Source of the DNA: Melioribacter roseus
Lineage (GTDB): Bacteria; Bacteroidota; Ignavibacteria; Ignavibacteriales; Melioribacteraceae
Direction: 5' to 3'
DNA length: 64,000 nt
Assembly: GCA_020722065.1 (NCBI GenBank)
Contig: DYLK01000004.1
Span: 62,001-126,000, forward strand
How positions within the stretch are numbered: the first letter of the stretch is position 1; each line of letters opens with the position of its first letter. Positions 55,857 through 64,000 of the stretch are shown piece by piece. The translations under genes and the position numbers were made by a program. The notes beneath the pieces are model-generated. The model did no database searches and had not been told where the DNA came from. It worked only from the letters and a program-made list of their open reading frames with translations.

Positions 55857-55881
55857 CCTTCGAGGTACTAGTTCTTAGAAG
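55857..55881. repeat. Degenerate copy of the transposase-associated hairpin
   Basis: CCTTCGAGGTACTAGTTCTT continuing AGAAG aligns with CCTTCGAGGTGCTTGCTCCT continuing CGAAGG of 19205-19229. The left arm is intact and the right arm decayed. Confidence 0.6.
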
Positions 55882-55922
55882 TTATAATGTTTAAGTCAAT
55901 ATGTAAATGTTTTCATATTAAT

Positions 55923-55950
55923 AAAAAACGCCACTTGCGTGGCGTTTTTT
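55923..55950 (-). terminator. Intrinsic terminator of the giant T9SS gene
   Basis: AAAAAACGCCAC-TTGC-GTGGCGTTTTTT, a 12-bp perfect stem whose arms give a T-run on either strand. It lies 30 bases past the stop codon of the giant gene. Confidence 0.9.
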
Positions 55951-55979
55951 GTGAAACTATTTTACTTTTTTTTCTAAGA

Positions 55980-58900
55980 TTACTTCATTAAGATGAATTT
56001 CTTAGCATCAACAAATGAAGAACCATCTACGCCTTCAGCACGAATAGCATAGAAATAAACGCCACTTGTTAAATTAATTCCATTAAATTTGATACTGTGA
56101 GTACCAGCTTCAACTTGTTTATTTACAAGTGTACTTACTTCTCTACCAAGAACATCAAATATTTTTACAGTAACTTTTGCGCTAACTGGTAAAGCATAAA
56201 TGATATTTGTGCTTGGGTTGAATGGGTTTGGATAATTTTGTGATAATTCATATTTAGAAGGAATATTACCATTACCACCGCCAATTCCAGTACCAACACC
56301 AAAAGTAATATCCATTGTTGAATATACGTTTGTTGGGTCGTTTGAAAATACGTGTAATGTTCCGTAATAAGTACCTTCGCTCATACCTTCTGAGTTCATT
56401 GTAAATGTAACTTCTTGAGATGAACCAGCATTTACAACACCTTCTGATGGCTCAATAGTTAACCAAGAACTTCCACCGAGATAAATAATTGAATTATGTA
56501 GTAAAGTTGCTAAATCTGATGCCCAAGATGAGTTACCATTAATTGGAAGTATATTCAAACCAACAACGTTTTCATTTACAGCAATCATTGGTTGTCCATC
56601 TGACCAATCAGCAATCAAATCAGCACCTGAAGCAACTGTAGGATCTTGGTGTCCCCAGCTATCATCGATAGCATTAACGCCTTCCATAAGTGGATGATTT
56701 GGGTTATGAATAGTTCCAAGAGAACCTGCACCCCAAATATCTCTAGTAGTTGAAACGAATGGGCCATAACCTTCAGTAATAAATCTTCCAGCTAATCCCC
56801 AACCATCATAACTATACAAATACATATTAGCAACTACTTTTCCACCTGCATCAATATAATCAGCAAGTACGTTTCCAACATTGGTTCTATCGCCTGAAGA
56901 TGCTTCCCAAGTTAAGTCATTTTGAGAAAGTACAACATCAAAAGGTAATAATTCATCGGCTGTTAAAGTAGCAAGTCCTTCAAGAGGATATTGTGTAACT
57001 GTTAAATCATCAAATGCTGTTAAAGCAGCCATTAATTCAGAAATATATTCATCTGTATCTGGTGAAAGGACAAGAACATTTACTGTTGATTTTTGAGTAG
57101 TCAAGCCATTATTAACAACAATTGTTCTAGCTGGCACATCAGTTGTAAGATTATGTTTAGCTTTTTCGTTGATATAAACTAAAGATGGTTCAAGTTCAAT
57201 TGTTGTAGTTTTACTGCTTTTTCCTAACAATTCAGCTTCTAAACCATAATATAGTTCGCTACCACCATTATTAGAAATAGTTAATACCACTTCAGTAGTT
57301 CCACCTATTTCTGTATAACCTGAAATTGCAGATAAATCCATAGCCATTGCTGGTGGTAAAACTGCAGTTGCGTATAATGGAACTTGTTTGTTTGGTTCAT
57401 TTCCGTCATTTGATTCGATAGTTAATACACCAGAAATATCACCAACACTTGTAGCGTTAACAGAAATTTCAAATAAAGTAGAAGTTCCGCTAGTAAGAGT
57501 GATTGGGAATAGGCCGATAAACGAAAATGCATTATTATCAACAGTTGCATTTGTAATTACTAAATCGTCTGTTCCAGTATTTGAAACAATTAGAGTTGAT
57601 GTACTTGGGTAGCCAACAAAAACTTGACCAAAATCAACAACAGTTGGTTCTGTTTCAATATTTGGTGCGCCAGTAACATTCATTGTTGCTTCAACAACTG
57701 CAACTGGAGTAACGGGATCGTTGCTATTAACATTAATGTTTGCAGCATAATCACCGCCGACTAAACCTTCAGCATCAAAGGTTACATCTACTAATAAAGA
57801 ACCACCAGCTGGAACTGTTCCTTCTAATGGTGAAGCAGTTAACCAATTACCACTTCCGGCTCCGCCAATGAATGTTAACATATCCATTTCAGCACCATTA
57901 CCGAGTGAACCGATTGCTAATGTATTACCTGTTTCAGTATCAGCTACTCTTAATTCGCCAATACCAGTTGAATTGTTGTATGCTGCAAGATAAAGCACAT
58001 CATTTGTAGCATCGTAACCCATACCTTGTGCATAATTAGCATCGAAACCAACTGAACCAATTACTGTTCCAGCACCTGTAGCAGCATCTACGTGATAAAG
58101 CTTATCATCTGAAATGTTTAGTGCGAAAAGTTCGCCATTTCCATCTTTACCGAGAGAAATAACAATTCCAGCTGCTACTGAACCAACTGTAGTTACTGAA
58201 TTTGTAGCAACATCAAGTGTTTGAAGAACTGATTCGGACCCTGTGTAAGTTACAACGTAGCATGTGTTTCCTACATATTCCATACCTGTTGCTGAACCAC
58301 CTAAACCAGCTACAGTACCAAGATCTTCAACAACGCCGGTTGAAAGATTCATTGACCATAAATGATTAACATCATAATCGATAGCATAAGCTAATTCAGG
58401 ATTATCTGGTGTAATTGCACCAGCAAAGAATGAACCAATTGCAAACATATCGTTTAATGTTCCAGGGTTAGTAACATCAAAGTTTTGGAAGTATGACGTA
58501 AATAGGTTTGCAGCGTAACCAGTTACTGTTTCATCTTTTGTAGATGAAACATTTGCATTAAGATTGTTTTTTGGAGCAGGTAAGAATGATGGAGCTGCAT
58601 TTCCTTTTTCGAAATTTCCGTCGCTCTTTGGTAAGTTAATTTTTGAAATTCTGGCTTTAAGTGGTGCCATTGTTTCTTCAATTTCTATTGAAAAATCTAA
58701 GGCAGATTCGCCTGTATTAGAAATTGTAAATTGTTGTGTAGAAGATTCACCTGTTGTTAAATCAGCGTTTAATGCAATTGGATTTACACCAATAATTGGT
58801 GGATTAACTGCGTTACCTGTTAAATTCACGGTGAATGTAGCTTCATCTGGGTCATCACTTGCAATTGTTACAATTGCTGTACTAGATGCTGCTGCTGTAG

Positions 58901-61900
58901 GTGCGAAAGTAACTGTTAGCTCAGTTGATTCGCCAGGAGCAAGTGAGCCAGTATAATTTGTAACTGTATATTCTGTGTTATCAACTGAAACACCAGAAAT
59001 TGTAAGATTATCAGTTCCAAGGTTAGAAACTGTTACAACTTCAGATTTTGTTCCGTTAACAAAGATAGTTCCGAAATCAATTGCTGTTGGTGTAGCGTCA
59101 ATATCTTGTACGCCAGTAACATCCAATTGGCAAGCTATTGCTGGAGCTGGATTTAGGGGGTCGTTTGTGTTTACAACTATATTTGCATTGTAAGTTCCAC
59201 CGAACATACCAGTTGCATTAAATGTTACATCGTGAGTATTGCTTGTTCCATTATATGCTTGTCCTTCAAGTGGATTAACTGCTAACCAAGCTGCACCACC
59301 AACTATCTGTACATCATCAACTTGAACTTCCCAGTTCCAGTCATTTGTACTTGAATCCCAATAATGGAATCTTACTTTTATGTTCGAAGTTGTTGGAGTT
59401 ATATAGTCATCTAACAAGATAGTTACAACTTCTGGGGTTGTGTGATCTTCAGCCCAACTAATCATATTTGTCCAAGTAGCGCCGTTATCAGTTGTAATAT
59501 CAACATCAAATAAATCGGTAGCTCCTAAGTTATTGAAATATGCTTTGTAGGTTAAAAATATATCTTGTCTTCCCATTACATTGATTGATGGAGTAATGAG
59601 TTCGGTATCATATTCAATTCCAGAACCAGCAGCATCTGAATTTACAGTTGCACTCAATCCTGTTCCACCTGTTAAGTTGTCACTTCCCCATTCTGTATTG
59701 GTTTTCCAGATAACGCCAAAAGTTTCATTATCTACTACTGTCCAATCTGTTGGAGGAACTCCACCTTCGAAATCTGCATTTAGAAGAACATCATCTTTTC
59801 TTCCGAGAACATACATAGTTGGATATTTTCCATTTCCAATATGATTAACGTCGGTTAAAGATTTTTGTAGTTGTTCTTTTGTTAATTGTTTTTGTGGAAT
59901 AACAACTTTTGAATCATATTCAATTGATACATAATATTCTAACAAACTTGTTGTTGTGCTAATATTTGCAACATTGAATGTTTGTTCTGAAGTTTGTCCA
60001 GTTAGTAAATCAGCAGAAAGTGATGTTGGAGTTACTTGAGCTACTGGAAAATCTGAGCCTTCGCCAGTTAAAGTAACAAGAACTGTTCCTTGGTCAGGAT
60101 CATCACTAACAATTGTTAAAGTAGCATTATCAGCACCAGTATGTGTTGGCATAAAGTAAACAGTAACATCTTTTGATTGTCCCGAAGTAAGTACAAAGTT
60201 TGCATCACTTAAAGAATAATCTGTATTATCAACTGATAGACTCGATACGTTCAAATCATCTGTTCCAGTATTTGAAACTGTTACGATTGCACTATCTTGT
60301 TCATTAACAAACAAAGTTCCAAAATCGATTGATGATGGATCAACAACTATATTTTGAACACCAGTTACATCTAATGTACAAGTTACAGGAATTGTTGGAT
60401 TTACTGGATCGTTGCTAACTACTAAAACGTTTGCATTGTAAGTTCCACCGAACATACCAGTTGCATTAAATGTTACATCGTGAGTATTGCTTGTTCCATT
60501 ATATGCTTGTCCTTCAAGTGGATTAACTGCTAACCAAGCTGCACCACCAACTATCTGTACATCATCAACTTGAACTTCCCAGTTCCAGTCATTTGTACTT
60601 GAATCCCAATAATGGAATCTTACTTTTATGTTCGAAGTTGTTGGAGTTATATAGTCATCTAACAAGATAGTTACAACTTCTGGGGTTGTGTGATCTTCAG
60701 CCCAACTAATCATATTTGTCCAAGTAGCGCCGTTATCAGTTGTAATATCAACATCAAATAAATCGGTAGCTCCTAAGTTATTGAAATATGCTTTGTAGGT
60801 TAAAAATATATCTTGTCTTCCCATTACATTGATTGATGGAGTAATGAGTTCGGTATCATATTCAATTCCAGAACCAGCAGCATCTGAATTTACAGTTGCA
60901 CTCAATCCTGTTCCACCTGTTAAGTTGTCACTTCCCCATTCTGTATTGGTTTTCCAGATAACGCCAAAAGTTTCATTATCTACTACTGTCCAATCTGTTG
61001 GAGGAACTCCACCTTCGAAATCTGCATTTAGAAGAACATCATCTTTTCTTCCGAGAACATACATAGTTGGATATTTTCCATTTCCAATATGATTAACGTC
61101 GGTTAAAGATTTTTGTAATTGTTCTTTTGTCAATTCTTTTTTAGGGAAAGTTCTATCTTGGAACACAATTTCTAATAGGTATTCAAGATTACTTCCAGCT
61201 GAAGCATCATTAAAAATTGTGAAAGATTTTTCTTCTGTTCCACCAGTGAAAAGTGTTGAAGAAAGTGAGGTTGGATCAACACTTGCAATAGGTGGATTGT
61301 CTGTTGTCCCAGAAGGTGAATTAGATACATCAGATTCATTTCCAAGATTATCAATTGCCTTAATTGCAAAATAATAAGCTTCTCCAAAACCAAGTCCTGT
61401 AACAGTAAAAGTTTCAGTAGAACCAGAAGCTTGTGGAACTAATGTATTTTCAACAGAAGTAGCATTAGCCCAATTTGAAGAATTGATTTCACTTGTGCTA
61501 TAACGAATATCGTATCTTGCTGCAGTTCCCGTAGTTCCATCATCGCCAGTTGCAGTCCAAGTTAAAGTTGCAGTATTTGATTCTGTATCGGTAACATTAA
61601 GATTTGTAATTGCGGCAGGTGCTACTTCATCTACTTCAAATGTGAAACCTGCAATTCTTGTCCCCCAATCCCAACTTCCATTAGAATATTGGTTAGTGTA
61701 CCAGAAAGTTACATTATCAGTTGGGTCAAGAGCCATATTTGTGTAATCGCCCCAACGATTTACGCCATCTTGTGAAGCTGGACCAGCAAAGATAGTTTCT
61801 TCTGTGATAGTCATTTCGCCGAGTGGATCATTAACGTAACGACCAGTAAATCTAATTTCTGGAGTAATAGAACTACTTGAAACAGAATAACCAATTGCGA

Positions 61901-63197
61901 TATTCCCATTAATATCCATTGCGGCTGAACCCATCCAACGGGAATTATTATCTGGAGAATATGTACCTTGTTGATAAAGTGACCAGTTTGCTCCGTTGCT
62001 TCTTAATTCATACCAACGAACAGCGGCAACCCCACTTCCATTATCAACAGTGTGGTTTGTTACCATTCTTTGGTCTGTTGGACTAAAATAACGATATTGC
62101 AATCTTGTCATTAATCTTCCTGAAAGTGCATCAAGTTTTTGTGAAGTACCTGCTTGAGGAACGCAATCTCTTGATGAACAAATATTTGAGAAATTAGCAA
62201 CAGAAATTGGTGTAGGTCCAACTAAAACTGATGAAGATGGATCTGTCCAATCTATCATAAAGTTATAAATTAACAATCGGTCGTTTGAACCATTCTCTTC
62301 AATTTCCGCGAAAATTCCAGGAGTATCAGATGGAGCAGCTGTTCCATCTAAATCAGCTGGTAACAAGCTATAGGCTGCACTTGTTTGATAGAATATCATT
62401 TGAGCGTTAGGATCGCCAGCGAGCATTGCACTTCTATCTAATGCAGCAACAGCCGCACCAATAAAAGATAAACTACCAGCACTAAAACTATTAACACTCA
62501 TATAATATGCATCTGGCCATACACCAAATTTTGGATAGTCAGGCATATCATCCATTTCAAATGCATATAAATACCAAGAACCTAAAGGATCATCAGAGGC
62601 AGAAACACCTACTAATTCATAAAATGGTCCATTAGGGAAATTTGGTAAAGCAAATTGAGAAACAAACCATCGACCAGCAAGTTCGTCATACATAACGATT
62701 GGATCGCCATCATTTGAACTTGACCAAGGACCTGGTAAGTTGTTCCAAATTGTATTATTATCAGCAGGTCCATAAAGAACTCTACCTGTTTTACTGAAAA
62801 CAGCAAAAGATACGTTAATCATCTGTAGGTAATTTCCAGGACCAACATCACCCATGTTGTCAGGTGGTGCATAGCCGTGAACGTTGTTCACACCTTCAAA
62901 GTTGATCATATCTTTTGTTGTGTTTATTCGTTTTGTTCCCATTGTACTTTGCAGCACAACGTCTTCAACGAATGTAGGATCCGGTTCCTTCATAAGGTCA
63001 AGGGATGGGTTTGGTACCATTTTTTTCATGATCTTCCAAGCACCGTCTCTTTCCTGAGCTGGAATCGCTTGAATTGTTGAAAGTGGAGCAGTTTTTACAA
63101 AGCCAGCTGCTTTTTTCACTTTAACAATATTATTTTGTGAGTAGCCCGTGGATACCATAAAGACAATAGCCACAAGCAGTGTAATGAGTTTCCTCAT
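55980..63197 (-). CDS. Giant (2405-residue) T9SS-exported multidomain surface protein
   Basis: A cell-surface protein without recognised enzymatic core. Signal peptide about 1-20. A propeller-like N-terminal region (about 95-515; NNVHGYAPPDNMGDVGPGNY, GDPIVMYDELAGRWFVSQFA) is followed by a fibronectin-III domain (about 520-612). Repeated HYDIN/choice-of-anchor-D type Ig domains follow (IDFGTLFVNEQDSAIVTVSN, VVDFGQVFVGYPSTSTLIVS), with two near-identical MAM/jelly-roll-like blocks (about 688-922 and 1104-1338). A second propeller-like stretch is at about 1570-1790, and a ThuA/glutamine-amidotransferase-like segment at about 2030-2240. The sorting domain (LSQNYPNPFNPSTNIIYALP) is C-terminal. 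The ATG at 63197 follows GGAGG. An adhesin or matrix role is inference. Confidence 0.88.
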   Translation of the reverse strand: MRKLITLLVAIVFMVSTGYSQNNIVKVKKAAGFVKTAPLSTIQAIPAQERDGAWKIMKKMVPNPSLDLMKEPDPTFVEDVVLQSTMGTKRINTTKDMINFEGVNNVHGYAPPDNMGDVGPGNYLQMINVSFAVFSKTGRVLYGPADNNTIWNNLPGPWSSSNDGDPIVMYDELAGRWFVSQFALPNFPNGPFYELVGVSASDDPLGSWYLYAFEMDDMPDYPKFGVWPDAYYMSVNSFSAGSLSFIGAAVAALDRSAMLAGDPNAQMIFYQTSAAYSLLPADLDGTAAPSDTPGIFAEIEENGSNDRLLIYNFMIDWTDPSSSVLVGPTPISVANFSNICSSRDCVPQAGTSQKLDALSGRLMTRLQYRYFSPTDQRMVTNHTVDNGSGVAAVRWYELRSNGANWSLYQQGTYSPDNNSRWMGSAAMDINGNIAIGYSVSSSSITPEIRFTGRYVNDPLGEMTITEETIFAGPASQDGVNRWGDYTNMALDPTDNVTFWYTNQYSNGSWDWGTRIAGFTFEVDEVAPAAITNLNVTDTESNTATLTWTATGDDGTTGTAARYDIRYSTSEINSSNWANATSVENTLVPQASGSTETFTVTGLGFGEAYYFAIKAIDNLGNESDVSNSPSGTTDNPPIASVDPTSLSSTLFTGGTEEKSFTIFNDASAGSNLEYLLEIVFQDRTFPKKELTKEQLQKSLTDVNHIGNGKYPTMYVLGRKDDVLLNADFEGGVPPTDWTVVDNETFGVIWKTNTEWGSDNLTGGTGLSATVNSDAAGSGIEYDTELITPSINVMGRQDIFLTYKAYFNNLGATDLFDVDITTDNGATWTNMISWAEDHTTPEVVTILLDDYITPTTSNIKVRFHYWDSSTNDWNWEVQVDDVQIVGGAAWLAVNPLEGQAYNGTSNTHDVTFNATGMFGGTYNANVLVVSNDPVNPTIPVTCTLDVTGVQNIVVDPSSIDFGTLFVNEQDSAIVTVSNTGTDDLNVSSLSVDNTDYSLSDANFVLTSGQSKDVTVYFMPTHTGADNATLTIVSDDPDQGTVLVTLTGEGSDFPVAQVTPTSLSADLLTGQTSEQTFNVANISTTTSLLEYYVSIEYDSKVVIPQKQLTKEQLQKSLTDVNHIGNGKYPTMYVLGRKDDVLLNADFEGGVPPTDWTVVDNETFGVIWKTNTEWGSDNLTGGTGLSATVNSDAAGSGIEYDTELITPSINVMGRQDIFLTYKAYFNNLGATDLFDVDITTDNGATWTNMISWAEDHTTPEVVTILLDDYITPTTSNIKVRFHYWDSSTNDWNWEVQVDDVQIVGGAAWLAVNPLEGQAYNGTSNTHDVTFNATGMFGGTYNANIVVNTNDPLNPAPAIACQLDVTGVQDIDATPTAIDFGTIFVNGTKSEVVTVSNLGTDNLTISGVSVDNTEYTVTNYTGSLAPGESTELTVTFAPTAAASSTAIVTIASDDPDEATFTVNLTGNAVNPPIIGVNPIALNADLTTGESSTQQFTISNTGESALDFSIEIEETMAPLKARISKINLPKSDGNFEKGNAAPSFLPAPKNNLNANVSSTKDETVTGYAANLFTSYFQNFDVTNPGTLNDMFAIGSFFAGAITPDNPELAYAIDYDVNHLWSMNLSTGVVEDLGTVAGLGGSATGMEYVGNTCYVVTYTGSESVLQTLDVATNSVTTVGSVAAGIVISLGKDGNGELFALNISDDKLYHVDAATGAGTVIGSVGFDANYAQGMGYDATNDVLYLAAYNNSTGIGELRVADTETGNTLAIGSLGNGAEMDMLTFIGGAGSGNWLTASPLEGTVPAGGSLLVDVTFDAEGLVGGDYAANINVNSNDPVTPVAVVEATMNVTGAPNIETEPTVVDFGQVFVGYPSTSTLIVSNTGTDDLVITNATVDNNAFSFIGLFPITLTSGTSTLFEISVNATSVGDISGVLTIESNDGNEPNKQVPLYATAVLPPAMAMDLSAISGYTEIGGTTEVVLTISNNGGSELYYGLEAELLGKSSKTTTIELEPSLVYINEKAKHNLTTDVPARTIVVNNGLTTQKSTVNVLVLSPDTDEYISELMAALTAFDDLTVTQYPLEGLATLTADELLPFDVVLSQNDLTWEASSGDRTNVGNVLADYIDAGGKVVANMYLYSYDGWGLAGRFITEGYGPFVSTTRDIWGAGSLGTIHNPNHPLMEGVNAIDDSWGHQDPTVASGADLIADWSDGQPMIAVNENVVGLNILPINGNSSWASDLATLLHNSIIYLGGSSWLTIEPSEGVVNAGSSQEVTFTMNSEGMSEGTYYGTLHVFSNDPTNVYSTMDITFGVGTGIGGGNGNIPSKYELSQNYPNPFNPSTNIIYALPVSAKVTVKIFDVLGREVSTLVNKQVEAGTHSIKFNGINLTSGVYFYAIRAEGVDGSSFVDAKKFILMK
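59182..59887. repeat. Intragenic near-identical repeat, copy A
   Basis: About 706 bases matching 60430-61135 at a constant offset of 1248 bases (416 codons). No difference was seen by eye up to 59869; the last 18 bases carry two. The match stops sharply at both ends, beyond which the flanking Ig domains are only distantly similar. Confidence 0.9.
60430..61135. repeat. Intragenic near-identical repeat, copy B
   Basis: Partner of 59182-59887. It encodes residues about 688-922 of the giant protein, with the same sequence from QLTKEQLQKSLTDVNHIGNG to GGTYNAN. Synonymous positions are also the same. Confidence 0.9.
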
Positions 63198-63365
63198 ACA
63201 ACCTCCGAGATGAATTAATTAGTTAGTTAAATTACTTATGATGTAGCAAACTAATTGTAACAAAAATAAAGGTAATAAAATTAAAAACAAAAACATTTAT
63301 TCTTTTTGTGATAAATTGCACAAAGAATATTTTTAGTATATTTATCAAAAAAGAAAGAAAAAACA

Positions 63366-63572
63366 TTGCTATTAATAGAAATTAAAGAAGATAAATGTGA
63401 TTTTTGTGGAGCTTGTGTTGGAGTTTGCCCCGAAGATGCTATCGAACTAAAAGAGTTTTCGCTTGTCATTTTAGAAGATTTGTGTACAAATTGTTCGAAA
63501 TGTGTTTGGATTTGTCCCGTTGAAGCCTTAAAGTTTAATAAAATGAAAATAGGTAAAAATGATGATAAATAA
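63366..63572 (+). CDS. 2[4Fe-4S] ferredoxin coupled to a geranylgeranyl-reductase-like gene
   Basis: A 68-residue electron carrier with two standard cluster motifs: C11-x2-C14-x2-C17-x3-C21 (KCDFCGACVGVCPED) and C40-x2-C43-x2-C46-x3-C50 (LCTNCSKCVWICPVEAL). The start is taken as TTG at 63366, with a GA-rich stretch upstream; no ATG fits. The 3' end overlaps the next gene by 11 bases. That tight coupling makes it the likely electron donor for the flavoprotein encoded next (inference). Confidence 0.88.
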   Translation: MLLIEIKEDKCDFCGACVGVCPEDAIELKEFSLVILEDLCTNCSKCVWICPVEALKFNKMKIGKNDDK

Positions 63573-64000
63573 ATGCTATGATGTTATTATTGTTGGAGCG
63601 GGACCAGCAGGTTCAACAGCGGCTATGTTTGCAGCACGAAAAGGTGTTTCAGTTCTTGTTCTCGAAAAAGATAGAGAAATTGGATTACCTGTCCGTTGTG
63701 CTGAAGCAGTTTCAAAAGAAGGAATTGCGGAATTTATTGAGCCTAATTTGGATTTTGTATCAAGCACAATTACCAAATTTTCACTTACTTCCCCCAGTGG
63801 AATTGAAGTAATAATTCCTCTTGAACAAATCGGGTATGTGTTGGATAGAACTCGTTTTGATAAAGCTATCGCTCAAGAAGCGGCAAAAAATGGAGCTCAG
63901 TTTGTAACACGTGCGTATGTTAATAATCTACTTATAGAAAATGGAATTGTAAATGGTGTTGAGGCTGAAATTAATGGCGTTCAATACAAAATAAATTCTA
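63562..64000 (+). CDS. Geranylgeranyl reductase family flavoprotein, 3' end cut by window
   Basis: About 146 codons are present. The start ATG at 63562 follows AGGTAAAA and overlaps the ferredoxin gene. The N-terminus MINKCYDVIIVGAGPAGSTA is the FAD-binding Rossmann fold (GxGxxG), with the acidic end VLVLEKDREIG. The motif GLPVRCAEAVSKEGI is characteristic of the geranylgeranyl reductase family (ChlP, archaeal GGR, MenJ-like). In a non-photosynthetic relative of Chlorobi the substrate could be the isoprenoid chain of menaquinone; this cannot be decided here. Confidence 0.88.
   Translation, partial: MINKCYDVIIVGAGPAGSTAAMFAARKGVSVLVLEKDREIGLPVRCAEAVSKEGIAEFIEPNLDFVSSTITKFSLTSPSGIEVIIPLEQIGYVLDRTRFDKAIAQEAAKNGAQFVTRAYVNNLLIENGIVNGVEAEINGVQYKINS

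Larger units (their letters stand above)
55291..55979. other. Intergenic region packed with palindromic repeats
   Basis: 689 bases with no credible gene. It holds the inverted partner of the repeat nest at 41.2-41.5 kb, two GTCAGACG palindromes, several separate hairpins, a degenerate copy of the transposase-associated hairpin and the terminator of the giant gene. Confidence 0.75.

Noticed and set aside
41251-55881. CRISPR array or tandem satellite in the repeat-rich intergenic regions
   Set aside because: Repeats are palindromic, differ in length and are not regularly spaced by unique spacers; no cas gene is near.
58564-58956. Plus-strand frame of 130 codons inside the giant gene
   Set aside because: It is antisense to conserved repeat domains; its composition mirrors the Thr/Val/Ser-rich repeats on the other strand, and no start signal is present.
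59581-61092. Two identical 87-codon plus-strand frames (59581-59844 and 60829-61092)
   Set aside because: They are antisense shadows of the duplicated block and identical only because that DNA is repeated.

Overview
The window is a chromosomal segment of an AT-rich bacterium, most likely from the Ignavibacteria (Ignavibacteriota, Bacteroidota/Chlorobi group). This is inferred from four secreted proteins ending in a type IX secretion (T9SS) type A sorting domain with the NYPNPFNP-type motif, from clear Shine-Dalgarno sites of the GGAG type, from low G+C by eye, and from a gene set suited to a heterotrophic polysaccharide and fatty-acid user (GH3 glycosidases, glycogen enzymes, beta-oxidation, B12-dependent ribonucleotide reductase). 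No rRNA, tRNA, prophage or CRISPR array was seen.

Layout. 1-522: inorganic pyrophosphatase, cut by the window edge. 0.8-2.9 kb: membrane-anchored PpiD/SurA-like foldase. 3.0-4.2 kb: ECF sigma factor, small soluble zinc anti-sigma and OsmC-like protein in overlapping frames. 4.3-7.7 kb: reduced DppBC-DF-like ABC transporter with both ATPases fused and no binding protein. 7.8-11.1 kb (minus): malQ, a small membrane protein, glgA. 11.4-15.0 kb: class II ribonucleotide reductase. 15.2-16.8 kb: CstA-type carrier. 17.0-18.2 kb: divergent HAD phosphatase and hotdog thioesterase. 18.3-27.1 kb (minus): fatty-acid oxidation operon (acyl-CoA synthetase, FadN-, FadA- and FadE-type enzymes, 2,4-dienoyl-CoA reductase-like SDR), interrupted by a REP-associated transposase between two hairpins. 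An ScfR-like regulator is divergent to it at 27.2-28.7 kb. 29.1-32.0 kb: T9SS-exported GH3 enzyme. 32.4-38.6 kb: TetR-TolC-adaptor-RND efflux operon. 38.7-41.0 kb (minus): second GH3 enzyme. 41.6-47.3 kb (minus): a cobalamin riboswitch followed by a surface protein, a TonB-dependent receptor, a BtuG-like lipoprotein and a T9SS propeller. 47.4-50.8 kb: NUDIX hydrolase, an attenuator-like leader with a TIGR01777 protein, an exported EEP-fold hydrolase, a ferredoxin and DUF309. 50.9-55.3 kb (minus): Hsp20, Kup, glucose-6-phosphate isomerase. 56.0-63.2 kb (minus): 2405-residue T9SS protein with a near-identical internal duplication. 63.4-64.0 kb: ferredoxin overlapping a geranylgeranyl-reductase-family flavoprotein, cut by the window end.

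How the parts fit. The surface corrinoid-uptake operon and the B12-dependent ribonucleotide reductase suggest real B12 dependence. The two GH3 enzymes, MalQ, GlgA and glucose-6-phosphate isomerase describe glucan breakdown and glycogen turnover. The fatty-acid operon carries its own likely acyl-CoA-sensing regulator.

The most unusual items are: (i) two intergenic nests of palindromes at 41.2-41.5 and 55.4-55.9 kb that share the same module order in inverted orientation with different interiors; (ii) the near-identical 706-bp repeat inside the giant gene, flanked by diverged repeats; (iii) the reduced ABC transporter beside the sigma/anti-sigma/OsmC unit; (iv) the corrinoid operon that pairs a BtuG-like lipoprotein with two T9SS cargo proteins; (v) the transposase cassette inside the fatty-acid operon.
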